NCBI RefSeq assembly: GCF_900184245.1
Contig: NZ_FXXB01000004.1
Coordinates: forward strand, 124,001 to 188,000
Length of the DNA stretch: 64,000 nucleotides
Direction of reading: 5' to 3'
Origin: Brachybacterium massiliense
GTDB lineage: Bacteria; Actinomycetota; Actinomycetes; Actinomycetales; Dermabacteraceae
Shown: piece after piece, positions 45,134 through 54,300 of the stretch
Layout: every line of letters starts with the position of its first letter
Numbering within the stretch: position 1 is the stretch's first letter
Program-made: the position numbers and the translations under genes
The notes under the pieces: model-generated
The model's input: only the letters and a program-made list of their open reading frames with translations
Told to the model about the DNA's origin: nothing
The model's database searches: none

Positions 45134-45655
45134 TCAGGGGGTGGGGACGGTCTCCTCGACCCAGCCGGTGAACGGGTTCGCGATCTTCTTCCGGCGGCCG
45201 CGGCCGGTGATCGACACGGTCCACGATCCGATCTCGGCGTTCCCGGTCTGGGCGCGGGTGATCTGCACGGTGCCCTCGCCCTCGAATGCGTGGTCGGGGT
45301 TGGGGGTGCCGTCGGCGGGCTTGTCGTACCAGCGGAACCTGCCGAACGCGAGCTCTCCGACGGCGTCGGGCTCGGCGAGGGCGAGGAGCGCCTCGACCTC
45401 CTCGGTGAAGGAGCCGCTTGCGAGGCGCTGCTGCTGGACCTGGAAGCCGAGGGTCCAGTTCTCGCCGATCTTCGGGGAGTTGGGGGAGCCGAGGTCGTCG
45501 TAGGTTGCGGCTTCGACGGTGACGGGGGTGACCTGGGGGTCGACGCCGGTGATGCGGCGGATCGGCTGCCAGGCGCCGGCGATCTCGATGTCGACGCCGT
45601 ATTCGTAGGAGAAGCCGTACTGGGAGTCTTCGATGCTGGGGTCGTACGTGTTCAT
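45134..45655 (-). CDS. major tail protein
   Basis: A 173-residue protein starting at the ATG at 45655 (GAAAGGGG upstream). The sequence is beta-rich (Q-Y-G-F-S-Y-E-Y-G-V-D-I-E-I, T-L-G-F-Q-V-Q-Q-Q-R-L) and has the Gly/Thr-rich C-terminus expected for a tube subunit. The place just before the chaperones and the hairpin after the gene strengthen the call. Confidence 0.87.
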   Translation of the reverse strand: MNTYDPSIEDSQYGFSYEYGVDIEIAGAWQPIRRITGVDPQVTPVTVEAATYDDLGSPNSPKIGENWTLGFQVQQQRLASGSFTEEVEALLALAEPDAVGELAFGRFRWYDKPADGTPNPDHAFEGEGTVQITRAQTGNAEIGSWTVSITGRGRRKKIANPFTGWVEETVPTP

Positions 45656-45668
45656 GGGTGGGCCCCTT

Positions 45669-46043
45669 TCAGGGTCGGAGGATGATCTGGTAGTTGTCGG
45701 TGCGTTCGTCACGCCCGTTGCCGTCTTGGCCGAGGAGGGCGAAGGAGAGCCGCTGCGCACGACTGATCACGGCGTCTGCGTGGAGCCAGTGCAGGGCGTT
45801 GAGGAGGTCGTCGGCGATGCGGTCCGCAGAGAAGGGGTCACCGGGGCGGCCGCGGCACCAGAACTGCACCCTGCGGATCCGGGCGGTGGTGTCGTCCTCG
45901 GTGGCGTACACGGTGATCGCGATGCCAGCATCGGGGGAGGAGGCGAGGCGCTTCGCGGCGATGGCGGGCCCGTCGCGGAACTCGATGCCCTGCAGCAGGG
46001 TGCGCAGGTGCCTGGTCAGCTGTTCGTCATCCACCGAGGGCAC
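45669..46043 (-). CDS. tail terminator protein
   Basis: A 124-residue protein from the GTG at 46043, with GGAGG six bases upstream. The mixed alpha/beta sequence (L-T-R-H-L-R-T-L-L-Q-G, R-V-Q-F-W-C-R-G-R) and the place between the connector genes and the major tail protein fit a tail terminator (gpU-type). It overlaps the previous gene by 17 bases. Confidence 0.72.
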   Translation of the reverse strand: MPSVDDEQLTRHLRTLLQGIEFRDGPAIAAKRLASSPDAGIAITVYATEDDTTARIRRVQFWCRGRPGDPFSADRIADDLLNALHWLHADAVISRAQRLSFALLGQDGNGRDERTDNYQIILRP

Positions 46044-46371
46044 GCCGCACCTCCGCTGCCATGATGTCCTGGGCGCGGCCGCGTTCCTCGAGCATGGTGT
46101 TCTCGAGGTACTTCGCCTGTCCGCCCTTGGGGTGCCGCCACCCGAGTTCCTCGTGCTGCCGTGCGGCGTACTCGGTGTCGAAGTAGATGCTCGCTCGGTC
46201 GTCGTCGACGTCTGTGCCGCCGCTCGAGCGGAGGTCACCGTCACGGAACGGGGTGCGGGGGATGGCCTGGGCGAGGATGAACGAGGCTCCCTTGCCGAGC
46301 GCTGCCCGGGTCGCGCCATTCACCTGCTGGGCGATCTGGGGGCCTCGCCAGGAGACGTGGAAGTCAGCCAT
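46027..46371 (-). CDS. HK97 gp10-like head-tail connector
   Basis: A 114-residue protein with the pattern of gp10-type neck proteins: a helix (V-N-G-A-T-R-A-A-L-G-K-G-A), the R-T-P-F-R-D-G-D-L motif, then Y-F-D-T-E-Y-A-A-R-Q-H-E. R-T-P-x-x-x-G-x-L is widespread in this family. It builds the neck between head and tail. Confidence 0.85.
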   Translation of the reverse strand: MADFHVSWRGPQIAQQVNGATRAALGKGASFILAQAIPRTPFRDGDLRSSGGTDVDDDRASIYFDTEYAARQHEELGWRHPKGGQAKYLENTMLEERGRAQDIMAAEVRRALGG

Positions 46372-46384
46372 GAAGCACCTCCCG

Positions 46385-46729
46385 TCAGCTCAGGTGGAGG
46401 ACGTCCACGGTGGGGGATCGGGGGTGCTCGTAGTGGTCGACTCGCTCCACGGTCTCGGTCCGCTCCCGCGGCTGCCCGGGCCAGATCGTGACCCGGTCAC
46501 CGACCGAGATGATCGGGTCGCCGTTCGTGTGGACCCGCGCGGACGAGACGAGCTCGGTCGCGCCAGTGGCCTGCTCCTCCTCGGTCGCGTCGACGGTGAG
46601 GACCCACGGCACCTCCACGGGGGGTGCGTATTCGTCGTCGCCCCAGCCCTGGTCATCGGTGAGCTTCTGCTCCCACACGATGGTGTGGGGGACGAGGCGG
46701 CGGGGGATCTTCACCAGGCTCACCCCCAT
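46385..46729 (-). CDS. head closure / stopper protein
   Basis: A 114-residue beta-rich protein (V-P-W-V-L-T-V-D-A-T-E, V-G-D-R-V-T-I-W-P-G) with a small SH3-like pattern. The position between the adaptor and the gp10-like gene fits the head stopper that closes the portal after DNA packaging. It overlaps the adaptor gene by ten bases. Confidence 0.75.
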   Translation of the reverse strand: MGVSLVKIPRRLVPHTIVWEQKLTDDQGWGDDEYAPPVEVPWVLTVDATEEEQATGATELVSSARVHTNGDPIISVGDRVTIWPGQPRERTETVERVDHYEHPRSPTVDVLHLS

Positions 46730-47127
46730 GCGCTGTTGCCGACTGTCCCGTTGAGGAGGCTGTTCGCGGCGAGGATCTCGAGCGCCTTCGGGGCATACAG
46801 TGCCGCCATCCGGGCCTGCGCCGACCGCTGCCCGCCACCAGGCCGCGAGGTGAGCGACAGCGGCCCCAGGGACACGCTCCCGGACTCTGCCGCGGCACCG
46901 GTGGGGTCGCCGGTTTCTGCCGTGTAGACGGCCTGCGCGGCGGTCGCGGCGGCGAACACGTCGGCGAGGTCCCCGGTGGGGTACCCGTCGGGTGTGGTCT
47001 GGTAGATCGCGGCGCGGGTGAGGTGGGCGACCGTCGCGGACGCCGACTCGAGATCATGGTCATCCAGGTCTTGGATGCCCCACTTCTCTCGGGTCTCCGC
47101 GTCCATGACCTTGGTGTAGTCACGCAT
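46720..47127 (-). CDS. head-tail adaptor protein
   Basis: A 135-residue protein with a GGAGGTGGG site and the ATG at 47127. The helical N-terminus (M-R-D-Y-T-K-V-M-D-A-E-T-R-E-K-W-G) and the Gly/Ser-rich end match connector proteins that bind the portal ring from below. Assigned mostly by position. Confidence 0.7.
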   Translation of the reverse strand: MRDYTKVMDAETREKWGIQDLDDHDLESASATVAHLTRAAIYQTTPDGYPTGDLADVFAAATAAQAVYTAETGDPTGAAAESGSVSLGPLSLTSRPGGGQRSAQARMAALYAPKALEILAANSLLNGTVGNSAWG

Positions 47128-47149
47128 GGCCGCCCACCTCCCCTCTCGA

Positions 47150-47431
47150 TCAGTCCTGCTCGGGCTCGCCCTGGAAGAGGGCCTTGATGTCGTCCCGCTT
47201 CCAGTCCTCGAGGACGTCGAAGCCCTTGGACTTCGCGTAGGCGGCCCAGTCGTCGCGGGAGGCGTTGCCCGCGGGGGCCTCGCCGTCCTCGTCGCTCTCG
47301 TCCTCGACGGTGTAACCGAGACGCTTGAGCTGGCCGATGGCCTTCTCGTCGCTGGTCTCACCGACGCCGTTCACGAACTTGATACCGGCACGGGTACCGG
47401 TGAACTCGGGGTTCTTGGTGCGGATCTTCAC
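47150..47431 (-). CDS. small phage structural-region protein
   Basis: A 93-residue protein with an N-terminal strand pair (M-K-I-R-T-K-N-P-E-F-T-G-T-R-A-G-I-K-F) and an acidic linker, ending in a helix pair (D-W-A-A-Y-A-K-S-K-G-F-D-V-L) that resembles a small SAP/Rho-N-like fold. Commonly found after the major capsid protein in actinophages. It overlaps its upstream neighbour by ATGA. Confidence 0.68.
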   Translation of the reverse strand: MKIRTKNPEFTGTRAGIKFVNGVGETSDEKAIGQLKRLGYTVEDESDEDGEAPAGNASRDDWAAYAKSKGFDVLEDWKRDDIKALFQGEPEQD

Positions 47432-47754
47432 GGGGTGCCCTCCTCAGGGTCAGTCGGCTCCGGATCGGGCTCCGGAGCGTCTTCCACGCCCTGCCACTGC
47501 GAGGCGTGCGCCGACTCCTCCGTCGACTGGGTGGCGGCATCTGCGGAGACAGCGCCGGGACGAACCGGGCGGATGCCCTGCTCGCCGTGGATGCCCGGCG
47601 CGTACACGTTCGGGCCGTGCGGATTCCCTTCCTCCCCGCTCTTGCCCGCGTTCACGGGAGGGAGGAAGTCACCCGGGCGCGGGTCGACAGCAGCGTCACG
47701 AAGACGAGTGCCGACCCGCGTCGGGTTCACGTAGTCACGCGGATCCGCAGACAT
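47428..47754 (-). CDS. hypothetical protein after major capsid
   Basis: A 108-residue protein of low complexity: Pro, Gly, Glu and Asp make up much of the C-terminal half (E-D-A-P-E-P-D-P-E-P-T-D-P-E-E-G). It begins one base inside the end of the capsid gene. It may decorate the head or be unstructured; no family recognised. Confidence 0.65.
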   Translation of the reverse strand: MSADPRDYVNPTRVGTRLRDAAVDPRPGDFLPPVNAGKSGEEGNPHGPNVYAPGIHGEQGIRPVRPGAVSADAATQSTEESAHASQWQGVEDAPEPDPEPTDPEEGTP

Positions 47755-48749
47755 CAGGCGCTCGCGACCCGGACACCGCGCAGCACGGTGGCGGCGCGGG
47801 TCTTCTTCAGCGCGACACCGACGGGGCCCATCTCGACCTCACCGGTCTTCACCGCGCCGGCGCGGGAGAAGTCCGGCAGCCAGGACTGCACCAGCTGCGA
47901 ACCGACGGTCGCGACGCCGTGGAAGCCGTCGAGGCCGACGCGGTAGGCGTACAGGTCGGTGAGGCCACCGGTGACGGGGATGATCTGCTCGTTGGTGCCG
48001 GAGCGGGTGCCCGGGTCCTGGAGGTAGATGTTCCCGTACCGCTCGGTGCGGCCGATGGTGTTGCCGTCGTTCTCGTACTGGGCGACGCCGACCATCGGGG
48101 AGATGGTGTACATCGAGGCGCGGCGGGCGACGGCGCGGACACGGGCGAGTGCCCGCTTGTTGCCGAGGATCACGGTGGGCTGGCCGTCGAGGTTGGACAG
48201 CCACTCATCGATCAGGTCGATGACGCCGTGGTACTGGGCGGACTCGTCCACGGCGGTCCAGTCGGCGTTGCCGAGGTCGGCGGCCTGGAACTCGGTGGAC
48301 GAGCCGGTGAGGGCCACGTTCAGGCCGTCGAAGGAATCCTCGTTCTCCGCGGAGTCGCCGTTGATGACGGCGTCGGCGAAGGTGGAGCGGGCCGACTGGA
48401 TCTTGTCGCTCATCTGGAACGCGATCTCGCCGGACGCGGCGGGGCCGAGGTTCGCGAGGACGCGGTCGATCTGGAAGGAGCCGCCGAGGACCTTCAGCTC
48501 GGTGGTGAACTGCTCCGTGGTCGCCTCGCTGGGCTGGTACTCGGAGTTGATCGCACGGAAGTCCGTGCCGGACTGGGTGACCTTGCGGCGGTACCCGTAG
48601 GTGAGGGTCGCGCCGCCACCGGCGGGGTTCACTGCCTGGTCGAACTGCATGGTGTCCAGGACCGGGTTGTCCTTGCGGAACTCGTCGATGACGAACGGGT
48701 CGTAGTCTTCCTGGGTGTTCTGCGCTGCCTGCGCGAGAGTGATCGGCAT
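47754..48749 (-). CDS. major capsid protein
   Basis: A 331-residue protein with GGAGG before its ATG. The N-arm (M-P-I-T-L-A-Q-A-A-Q-N-T-Q-E-D-Y-D-P), the E-loop region and the conserved-looking Y-R-V-G-L-D-G-F-H, V-G-V-A-L-K-K-T-R end fit HK97-fold capsids of actinophages. Position directly after a scaffold gene and length support this. It should be the most abundant late protein. Confidence 0.88.
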   Translation of the reverse strand: MPITLAQAAQNTQEDYDPFVIDEFRKDNPVLDTMQFDQAVNPAGGGATLTYGYRRKVTQSGTDFRAINSEYQPSEATTEQFTTELKVLGGSFQIDRVLANLGPAASGEIAFQMSDKIQSARSTFADAVINGDSAENEDSFDGLNVALTGSSTEFQAADLGNADWTAVDESAQYHGVIDLIDEWLSNLDGQPTVILGNKRALARVRAVARRASMYTISPMVGVAQYENDGNTIGRTERYGNIYLQDPGTRSGTNEQIIPVTGGLTDLYAYRVGLDGFHGVATVGSQLVQSWLPDFSRAGAVKTGEVEMGPVGVALKKTRAATVLRGVRVASA

Positions 48750-48763
48750 TGCCGCCTCCTATT

Positions 48764-49465
48764 TCACTGGTATCGGGCCGCGATCGCGGCCGTCATGTCC
48801 TTCGGCTTGGGCCGGGTGGCCTCGCCGCTGTGGTGGTCTCCCCCTGTGCGTCCCACCGTCGAGGCGGCCTTGATGTGGGGGTGCTGGTCCGCCACCTGGA
48901 GGAGTGCGTCCTGCACTGCCTTGGTGTCGGTCAGGTCGATGCCCTCGAGGGCCTTGTCGGTGGCCTTGAGGTCGAGGGCCTTGTCCGCGTCGATCGCCAC
49001 GGTCTGGGCGGCGGCGCGGATGGTCTGCTGGGTCTCGTACGCCTTCACGGCGGCGAGGGCCTGGTCGCGCTCCTGGGTGAGGGTGCCGAGCTGGTCGGTG
49101 ACCTTGTCGGGGTCTGCCTCGCCGAGGCCGAGAGCGGCTGCGATGGATTCGGTGATCTCGCGGCGGGCCTTGTCGGCGGCGGATTCCTGCTGGGCGGTGC
49201 GGTCGCGCTTGTTCTCGGCGCGGAGGGAGCGGATGTAGTCCTGGGCGCCGGGCGGGAGCTGGTCCATCTGCCAGTCCTCGGCGTCCTTGCCGTCGCTGCC
49301 CTTGTCGTCCTGGGCCTGCTGGGCGGCCTGCTGCGCGCCGTCCTGCCCGTCCGTGCCGGCCTGGTCGCCCTGAGCGACGGAGCCACCGGTATCGGCGCTC
49401 CCGTCGCCCTCTGCGAGGACGAGGTGGCCGAGCTGGGCGAGGAGCTGGGTGCGGGTGATCTTCAT
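48764..49465 (-). CDS. scaffolding protein
   Basis: A 233-residue protein, highly charged and helical, with a Gln/Asp/Gly-rich N-terminal third (Q-A-G-T-D-G-Q-D-G-A-Q-Q-A-A), a coiled-coil centre (R-A-E-N-K-R-D-R-T-A-Q-Q-E-S) and a Lys/Arg C-terminus. It lies immediately before the major capsid gene. It directs head assembly and is then released. Confidence 0.85.
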   Translation of the reverse strand: MKITRTQLLAQLGHLVLAEGDGSADTGGSVAQGDQAGTDGQDGAQQAAQQAQDDKGSDGKDAEDWQMDQLPPGAQDYIRSLRAENKRDRTAQQESAADKARREITESIAAALGLGEADPDKVTDQLGTLTQERDQALAAVKAYETQQTIRAAAQTVAIDADKALDLKATDKALEGIDLTDTKAVQDALLQVADQHPHIKAASTVGRTGGDHHSGEATRPKPKDMTAAIAARYQ

Positions 49466-49491
49466 GAGGGTCTGCCTCCTGGTGGTGGTGT

Positions 49492-50625
49492 TCAGCGGGG
49501 ACCGGGGTGGTGCCCGTAGTTCAGTTGCTCGCGCTCGCGGCGGCGCGGCTCGCCGGTCTCGTCGATGTGGTCACGGATCTTCGCCTGCAGGCGGCGGGTC
49601 TTGGAGCGGGCGGCCTTCGCTTCGTCCTCGTCCAGTGCGCCGATCTCGTCGCGCTTCGACTTGCGGACCTCGACCTCGAGCGCCCGGAGCCGGGCCTGCG
49701 CGTCCTCGGACTCCTGCGTCCATGCGGGGCCGGTGTTCTGGGCCATGCCGGGGAAGTAGCCGACGAGAGTGCACCTGCAGTTCGGGTGCTGGAACCCGTC
49801 AGCGATCGCATCATCCACAGATCCGCGCACCCGGACGGTGACGGTGGTGTCACGGGTCGAGTGCGGCACCTGCACGGTGCGGGCGCCGGTCCCGCCCTGG
49901 GACATGACGGCACCAGCCCAGCGGCCACATGCCTCGCATTGCCCGCCGCCACCGATCGCGGTGACGAGGTCGATGCCGTACGAGGCGAGGGTGGCGAGGT
50001 TCGAGTCCATGAACGCCCGCCTCGTGGCGGTGCGGGTCGCCATCTCGACGTAGGTGGCGAGGTTCCAGCGCCGGTCAGCAGAGTCGATGAACCCCGTGAC
50101 GCCGGCGCGGCGGAGTTCACGCCATGCCCGGACCTGGGCTTGCCTGCCGGTGTCGCCACCGATCAGGATCCCGGGGACGGTGCGGGCGATGACCTCGCGG
50201 TAGGTGTCGTCGGGCCAGCGGAGGATCCGCCTAGTGACGTCCTCGAACCTGTTGTGCAGGTCCTGGGCGAGCAGCGACGTGGCGAGGGTGCCGTGCGGCA
50301 GGGGACTGCCGGGGAGGTCGCCGAGCATCGAACGGGTCCATGCTTCGGCGAACGTCTCGCCCGAGCTGAGGGCGCGCATTATCACGTCATCGGCGAGCGG
50401 CCCGGCCTGCTCCTGCACCTCAGCAGCAGCGGCCTCGCCTGCCGCGCGGAGCCGCTGGATGGCGGCGAGGCGGGGGGCTTGCTCGGTGATGTCTCGTGCC
50501 CGGAGCTCGAGGGCCACAGAGCGGATGAGGCGTTCCTCGGTCGCGGCGAACACTCCGGTGACGTCCCCGATGATTGCTTCGAGCACTTGGGGCCAGGGGT
50601 CTGGTGGGAGGGGACGACGAGCCAT
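49492..50625 (-). CDS. minor capsid / head morphogenesis protein
   Basis: A 377-residue protein preceded by AAGGGGG. The N-terminal 170 residues are helical; residues about 225-300 have the motif C-E-A-C-G-R-W-A-G and later H-P-N-C-R-C-T-L, a pattern of the Phage_min_cap2/SPP1 gp7-like family (cysteines probably hold a metal). It binds the portal inside the head. The C-terminus is a long coiled coil. Confidence 0.85.
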   Translation of the reverse strand: MARRPLPPDPWPQVLEAIIGDVTGVFAATEERLIRSVALELRARDITEQAPRLAAIQRLRAAGEAAAAEVQEQAGPLADDVIMRALSSGETFAEAWTRSMLGDLPGSPLPHGTLATSLLAQDLHNRFEDVTRRILRWPDDTYREVIARTVPGILIGGDTGRQAQVRAWRELRRAGVTGFIDSADRRWNLATYVEMATRTATRRAFMDSNLATLASYGIDLVTAIGGGGQCEACGRWAGAVMSQGGTGARTVQVPHSTRDTTVTVRVRGSVDDAIADGFQHPNCRCTLVGYFPGMAQNTGPAWTQESEDAQARLRALEVEVRKSKRDEIGALDEDEAKAARSKTRRLQAKIRDHIDETGEPRRREREQLNYGHHPGPR

Positions 50626-50641
50626 TCATACCCCCTTCCGA

Positions 50642-50917
50642 TCAGCTGAGCTGCTGGATCGCCTCAGCGAGGCTGGGTCCCCTGCGTTCCCGTTCTCGCT
50701 CGCGCCGCCGTTCACCTTCGGCCAGCGCCGCCTGGTAGCGCCTGCCCGCGCCGTAGCCGAGCGCGTAGATCCGCGCCGCCATCCGGTGCAGGTCGCCGAT
50801 GCCGGACTCGTCCAGCGCTTCCCGGTTGTCGTACTGGGTGATCTGTCGCAGCTCGTTCTCGATGTGGTCGTTGACAGCTTGAGCGACGTCTGCGGGGATC
50901 GGGGTGTCGACGCTCAT
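50642..50917 (-). CDS. small helical phage protein between portal and minor capsid genes
   Basis: A 91-residue protein; the ATG at 50917 has GAGGAG upstream, while an earlier start would overlap the portal gene without a ribosome site. Sequence is helical (V-A-Q-A-V-N-D-H-I-E-N-E-L-R-Q-I-T) and ends in an Arg/Glu-rich run. No family is recognised; similar small proteins follow portal genes in siphoviruses. Confidence 0.68.
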   Translation of the reverse strand: MSVDTPIPADVAQAVNDHIENELRQITQYDNREALDESGIGDLHRMAARIYALGYGAGRRYQAALAEGERRRERERERRGPSLAEAIQQLS

Positions 50918-50933
50918 GGGCGCTCCTCTCTGC

Positions 50934-52424
50934 TCACAGCGGCCAGCCCGTCGGGTCAGCCACATCACGGCCCTGATCGGCACGGATCAGCGCGACCTCA
51001 GCCATGACCTGCTCGTCATCCCAGCCCGGGTTCACCGTGCGCACCAGGGTCTCGGTCGATGCGGCCTGAGCCGTCGACAGCAGCCCCGCCGTGCGCGCCA
51101 GAGCCTCCGGATCCGCCTGCGCCTCGCGGGCGAACAGGACGTTCACCTCACCGGCCGGTGCGGCACCGCCGTAGTGGACCCGGTCCAGGTCCAGCAGCGC
51201 CCGAGCGAACTCGGTCAGGCGGGGCCGCCAGTGGCCGAGCTTGATCTCCCTCGTCCCCTCTGACGTTTCCTTGCGGGCCTTGATCTCCGTCGCGGTCGTG
51301 TTCACCGGGACCGCGTCGTCACCGAACGTCGCCGGCGACAGCCCCGCGGCGCGGAGTGCGGCGCGGGTGAGCTCCCGGATCGTCTCCTGATGCTCCTGCA
51401 CCCTGATCTTGAACTGCGCCACCGTGAACGGGGACGACTCGTTGCTGGTCGCGAGCATCTCGAGGCCCTGGAACACTTCCCGGTCCTCGTCGAACGACAC
51501 ACCGTCACCGGGGCGGGTGCCCTCGAGATACATCTGGGGGACGATGATGCGACCCTTGCCGATGCGGACGTCCCGCATCCACGAGGAGTAGGTCTCGTCG
51601 ATCGCGTCGAAGATCCCCTCCGCCGCGTAGAAGTCCGACCGGCCATGATCAGCTAGGCCCGGGGTGGTGCGGAAGCGGCGGTTCGGGGTCTTGTTCGGCA
51701 CGTAGGTGGCGGTGAGCTGATCGATCCCTGTGGGGATCTCCCCGCTCGTGCCGACCTCGAGCGCGAGATGCTCCGTCGCCGGATCCTCCACCAGGCGGAC
51801 GCGGGTGCCGAGGTTCGACGCGGTGCCGCGGTAGAGGCCGTGCAGGATCACGCCCGGCTCGTGCCGCTCGAGGTGCCGGTAGACGTGCTGCCCCTCATGC
51901 CGGGTGACGGTCCAGAACGTGACCGCGGTGAGTTTCCCGTGCCGCCACTCGGGGACGGCCTGGTCCACGTCGTGGGACGTGAACGTGGCGTGGTCGAACG
52001 CGGTCTTGTCGATCAACGCTCTCAAGTAGACGCCACCGAGGGCGGACTGCATCTCGCCCGCACCGAGGAGGATCCCGTTCGCGTGCTCGGACCCGATGAT
52101 CAGGTCGAGCCGATCCTGGGTGCGCTGGTCGTCAGCGGCCCAAGTGGGTGCTTCACCGAACAGGAGGCGTGAGGCGGCTTCGGAGATGTCGGAGGCGACG
52201 GGGACGTGGATACGGGTGCGGGCCTCGCGGGCGGGCTGTTCCTTGCCCCAGAAGAACGAGGCGACGCGGCCGCGGAGGTTCCGTCGCTGCCCGTCGGTGG
52301 TGCCGGCGTAGACGGCGGCGAGCCTGTTGGCGTCGCCCTCCCACCATGCGTCATGCACGGCGGCCTGCATCATGACGGGCTTCAGTTCACGCGGCGGCCA
52401 GACCTGGTCCTTGACTGGGAGCAT
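50934..52424 (-). CDS. portal protein (SPP1-like)
   Basis: A 496-residue protein. The ATG at 52424 follows GAGGAGG and lies 38 bases inside the terminase gene. Features include an N-terminal W-P-P-R-E-L-K-P, V-A-S-D-I-S-E-A-A-S-R-L-L-F-G-E, the helical stem region and the D-D-x-x-x-V-N-T-T-A-T-E-I motif near 410 typical of Phage_prot_Gp6-like portals. It forms the twelve-fold DNA channel of the head and binds the terminase. Confidence 0.9.
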   Translation of the reverse strand: MLPVKDQVWPPRELKPVMMQAAVHDAWWEGDANRLAAVYAGTTDGQRRNLRGRVASFFWGKEQPAREARTRIHVPVASDISEAASRLLFGEAPTWAADDQRTQDRLDLIIGSEHANGILLGAGEMQSALGGVYLRALIDKTAFDHATFTSHDVDQAVPEWRHGKLTAVTFWTVTRHEGQHVYRHLERHEPGVILHGLYRGTASNLGTRVRLVEDPATEHLALEVGTSGEIPTGIDQLTATYVPNKTPNRRFRTTPGLADHGRSDFYAAEGIFDAIDETYSSWMRDVRIGKGRIIVPQMYLEGTRPGDGVSFDEDREVFQGLEMLATSNESSPFTVAQFKIRVQEHQETIRELTRAALRAAGLSPATFGDDAVPVNTTATEIKARKETSEGTREIKLGHWRPRLTEFARALLDLDRVHYGGAAPAGEVNVLFAREAQADPEALARTAGLLSTAQAASTETLVRTVNPGWDDEQVMAEVALIRADQGRDVADPTGWPL

Positions 52425-53685
52425 TCGTGACCTCCTCGGTGAAGCGGAGCGCGGTGCGCCACAGGGCCTGGGTCGTGTAGATCGCGTACCTTGCGGCGTC
52501 TGCGGAATGATCATTCGCCTTCACGGGTGCGTCTTCGCCCTTCTCGGTCTTCTTGTCGTCCCACACGTAGCCGGGGAGCTCACCGATCAGGCCCTTGCAC
52601 CTGTCGGTGATGAGGAGCTGGTCGGTGGCGATGAGGGACGACATGAGCTTGATGCCGGGCAGGACGTCGTTTGCGGCGTCCCAGATGCCGCGGTGCCCGT
52701 CGTGGGCGAGCTGCACCTTCAACGATGCGGCGGCGGGGTCGATGACCGTGTACGGCGGCTGCGGGAGAGCCTGGGTGGGGTGGTGCCGGCCGTTCAGGAA
52801 CACGCGGATCCGGCGGGACTGTTCCGCGTCGGTGAGCTTCCCGTGCGTCTCCGGGTCGTGCCGGTACTCGTCGAGGAACACGAGCCTGGGGTGCTGCTCG
52901 GCGGTGAGGCCGAGAATCAGCGCGCTCGTGGGGTTCGTGGTGCCGTAGTCGATCCCAGCCGCGAGCACCCGCGCGATCTGCGGCGTCTCGGCGAAGGGGA
53001 TGACATGCCGGTCCTCGTCGAACTGCTCGTAGATGGAGCCTTCGGCAGCGACCCATTCGCCGTTGATGTTGCGGCGGTAGAACACGCCGGTCTGCTCGGC
53101 CTTCAGCGAGGTCTTGTAGTCCTCGTCGAGGCTGGGGTTGTCGTCGAGGGTGAACCGCCACGACACCATGGACAGCGCGGCCTTGCGGTCGATGAACTTC
53201 TTCTTCAGCCAGTGCGCGGGGCTGCCGGGGTTGGTGGTGGCGAGGAGGCGGGCGCCGGGGATGGAGAGGCGGGCGAGGAGCTGGTTCCAGAACGCCTCCG
53301 GCACGAGCGTCGCCTCGTCGAGCATGGCGAGGCACGCGGTGAGGCCGCGGAGCTTCTCCTCGGCGCGGGCGTCGGCGGCACCAATGAGGTGCACGTCCCG
53401 GCCAAGGATCCGGGCGATGGACGAGCCACGGGTGTGGGTGACGGATGCGGCGAGGGCGCCGAAGATCGCGGCGTCCATCATCGGTTCGATGATGTTCCGT
53501 TCGATGGTCTGCAGGGTGCGGCCGGCGACGATGATCAGGCCGGAGGCGGGTGCTTCGGCGACGGCGTCGAAGAACGCGAGCATCGCCGAGAACGTCTTCC
53601 CGCTCCTTACGGCCCCTTCCCAGAGGCTGATGCGGGCGCCGCGGCATTCGACGATGGAGTCGACCTGCTTCGGGGACAGGCTCAT
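52387..53685 (-). CDS. terminase large subunit
   Basis: A 432-residue packaging motor of the PBSX/Terminase_3 type. Walker A is G-A-V-R-S-G-K-T (24-31) and Walker B is L-A-M-L-D-E-A (DE at 123-124), with the T-T-N-P motif at 150. The nuclease domain shows G-I-D-Y-G (Asp246), Y-T-V-I-D-P-A-A and N-D-H-S-A-D-A-A-R-Y near the end. Overlap with the small subunit is ATGA. Confidence 0.94.
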   Translation of the reverse strand: MSLSPKQVDSIVECRGARISLWEGAVRSGKTFSAMLAFFDAVAEAPASGLIIVAGRTLQTIERNIIEPMMDAAIFGALAASVTHTRGSSIARILGRDVHLIGAADARAEEKLRGLTACLAMLDEATLVPEAFWNQLLARLSIPGARLLATTNPGSPAHWLKKKFIDRKAALSMVSWRFTLDDNPSLDEDYKTSLKAEQTGVFYRRNINGEWVAAEGSIYEQFDEDRHVIPFAETPQIARVLAAGIDYGTTNPTSALILGLTAEQHPRLVFLDEYRHDPETHGKLTDAEQSRRIRVFLNGRHHPTQALPQPPYTVIDPAAASLKVQLAHDGHRGIWDAANDVLPGIKLMSSLIATDQLLITDRCKGLIGELPGYVWDDKKTEKGEDAPVKANDHSADAARYAIYTTQALWRTALRFTEEVTNAPSQGPGLAAA

Positions 53686-54185
53686 TGCGGGTTCCGCCGC
53701 TCGTAGTCGGCGTTCAGCCCTCCGATGAGGTCGGCGAGGACGGACTTCGCGTCGTCGTGGTCGCCGGTCTGGTCATCGAGGCGGGCGATGATCGTCGACG
53801 AGGAGTTCAGCGCGGACATCATGTCCTTCGCGTCCCGTGCTGGGACGTGGTTGAGCCGCTGGGTGTGCTCGGCCCCGCCGTCGCCCTTCAGGATCGTCTG
53901 CCAGCCGTGGCCGGCCGCGCCCCGCTCCACGGACGCCTGGAGCAGTTCGGTGATGGTGAGCTGCTTCTCGACGATCGCGAGGCGGCGTGCCTTCGCGTCG
54001 ACGGTGCGGGCCTCGTTCGCTGCCTTCACCTTCGCCCTTGACCAGGACAGGCCGGCGGCCTTGCCGTGCCTCGCGATGGTGGACGAGGAGCGGCCGAGCT
54101 CTCGGGCGATCGAGGTGAGGGTGCGGCCCTCGGCATGGAGGGCGCGGAGCTTGGCATCGTCTTCGGCGGTCCACGGGTTTGCCAT
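53682..54185 (-). CDS. terminase small subunit
   Basis: A 167-residue protein with GGAGGTGA before the ATG. The N-terminal 50 residues are a helix-turn-helix (W-T-A-E-D-D-A-K-L-R-A-L-H, I-A-R-E-L-G-R-S-S-S-T-I-A-R-H) for pac or cos recognition, followed by an oligomerisation helix. It is the first gene of the late operon. Confidence 0.85.
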   Translation of the reverse strand: MANPWTAEDDAKLRALHAEGRTLTSIARELGRSSSTIARHGKAAGLSWSRAKVKAANEARTVDAKARRLAIVEKQLTITELLQASVERGAAGHGWQTILKGDGGAEHTQRLNHVPARDAKDMMSALNSSSTIIARLDDQTGDHDDAKSVLADLIGGLNADYERRNPQ

Positions 54186-54300
54186 GGGTCACCTCCGGAG
54201 GCTCTGACCCGTGTCTCGCGCGCGCACGCATGGCGCTGTCGCGGAATGTTCTCCGCTGGTCGCTTCGATGAGGGTCCCGTCTGGGGAATGTGTGGGTGGT
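54186..54300 (-). promoter_or_regulatory. probable late-operon promoter region
   Basis: About 115 bases upstream of the small terminase gene, after the terminator-like hairpin at 54301-54350. It must carry the late promoter if the early messages end at the hairpins. No clear -35/-10 pair could be picked out. Confidence 0.4.
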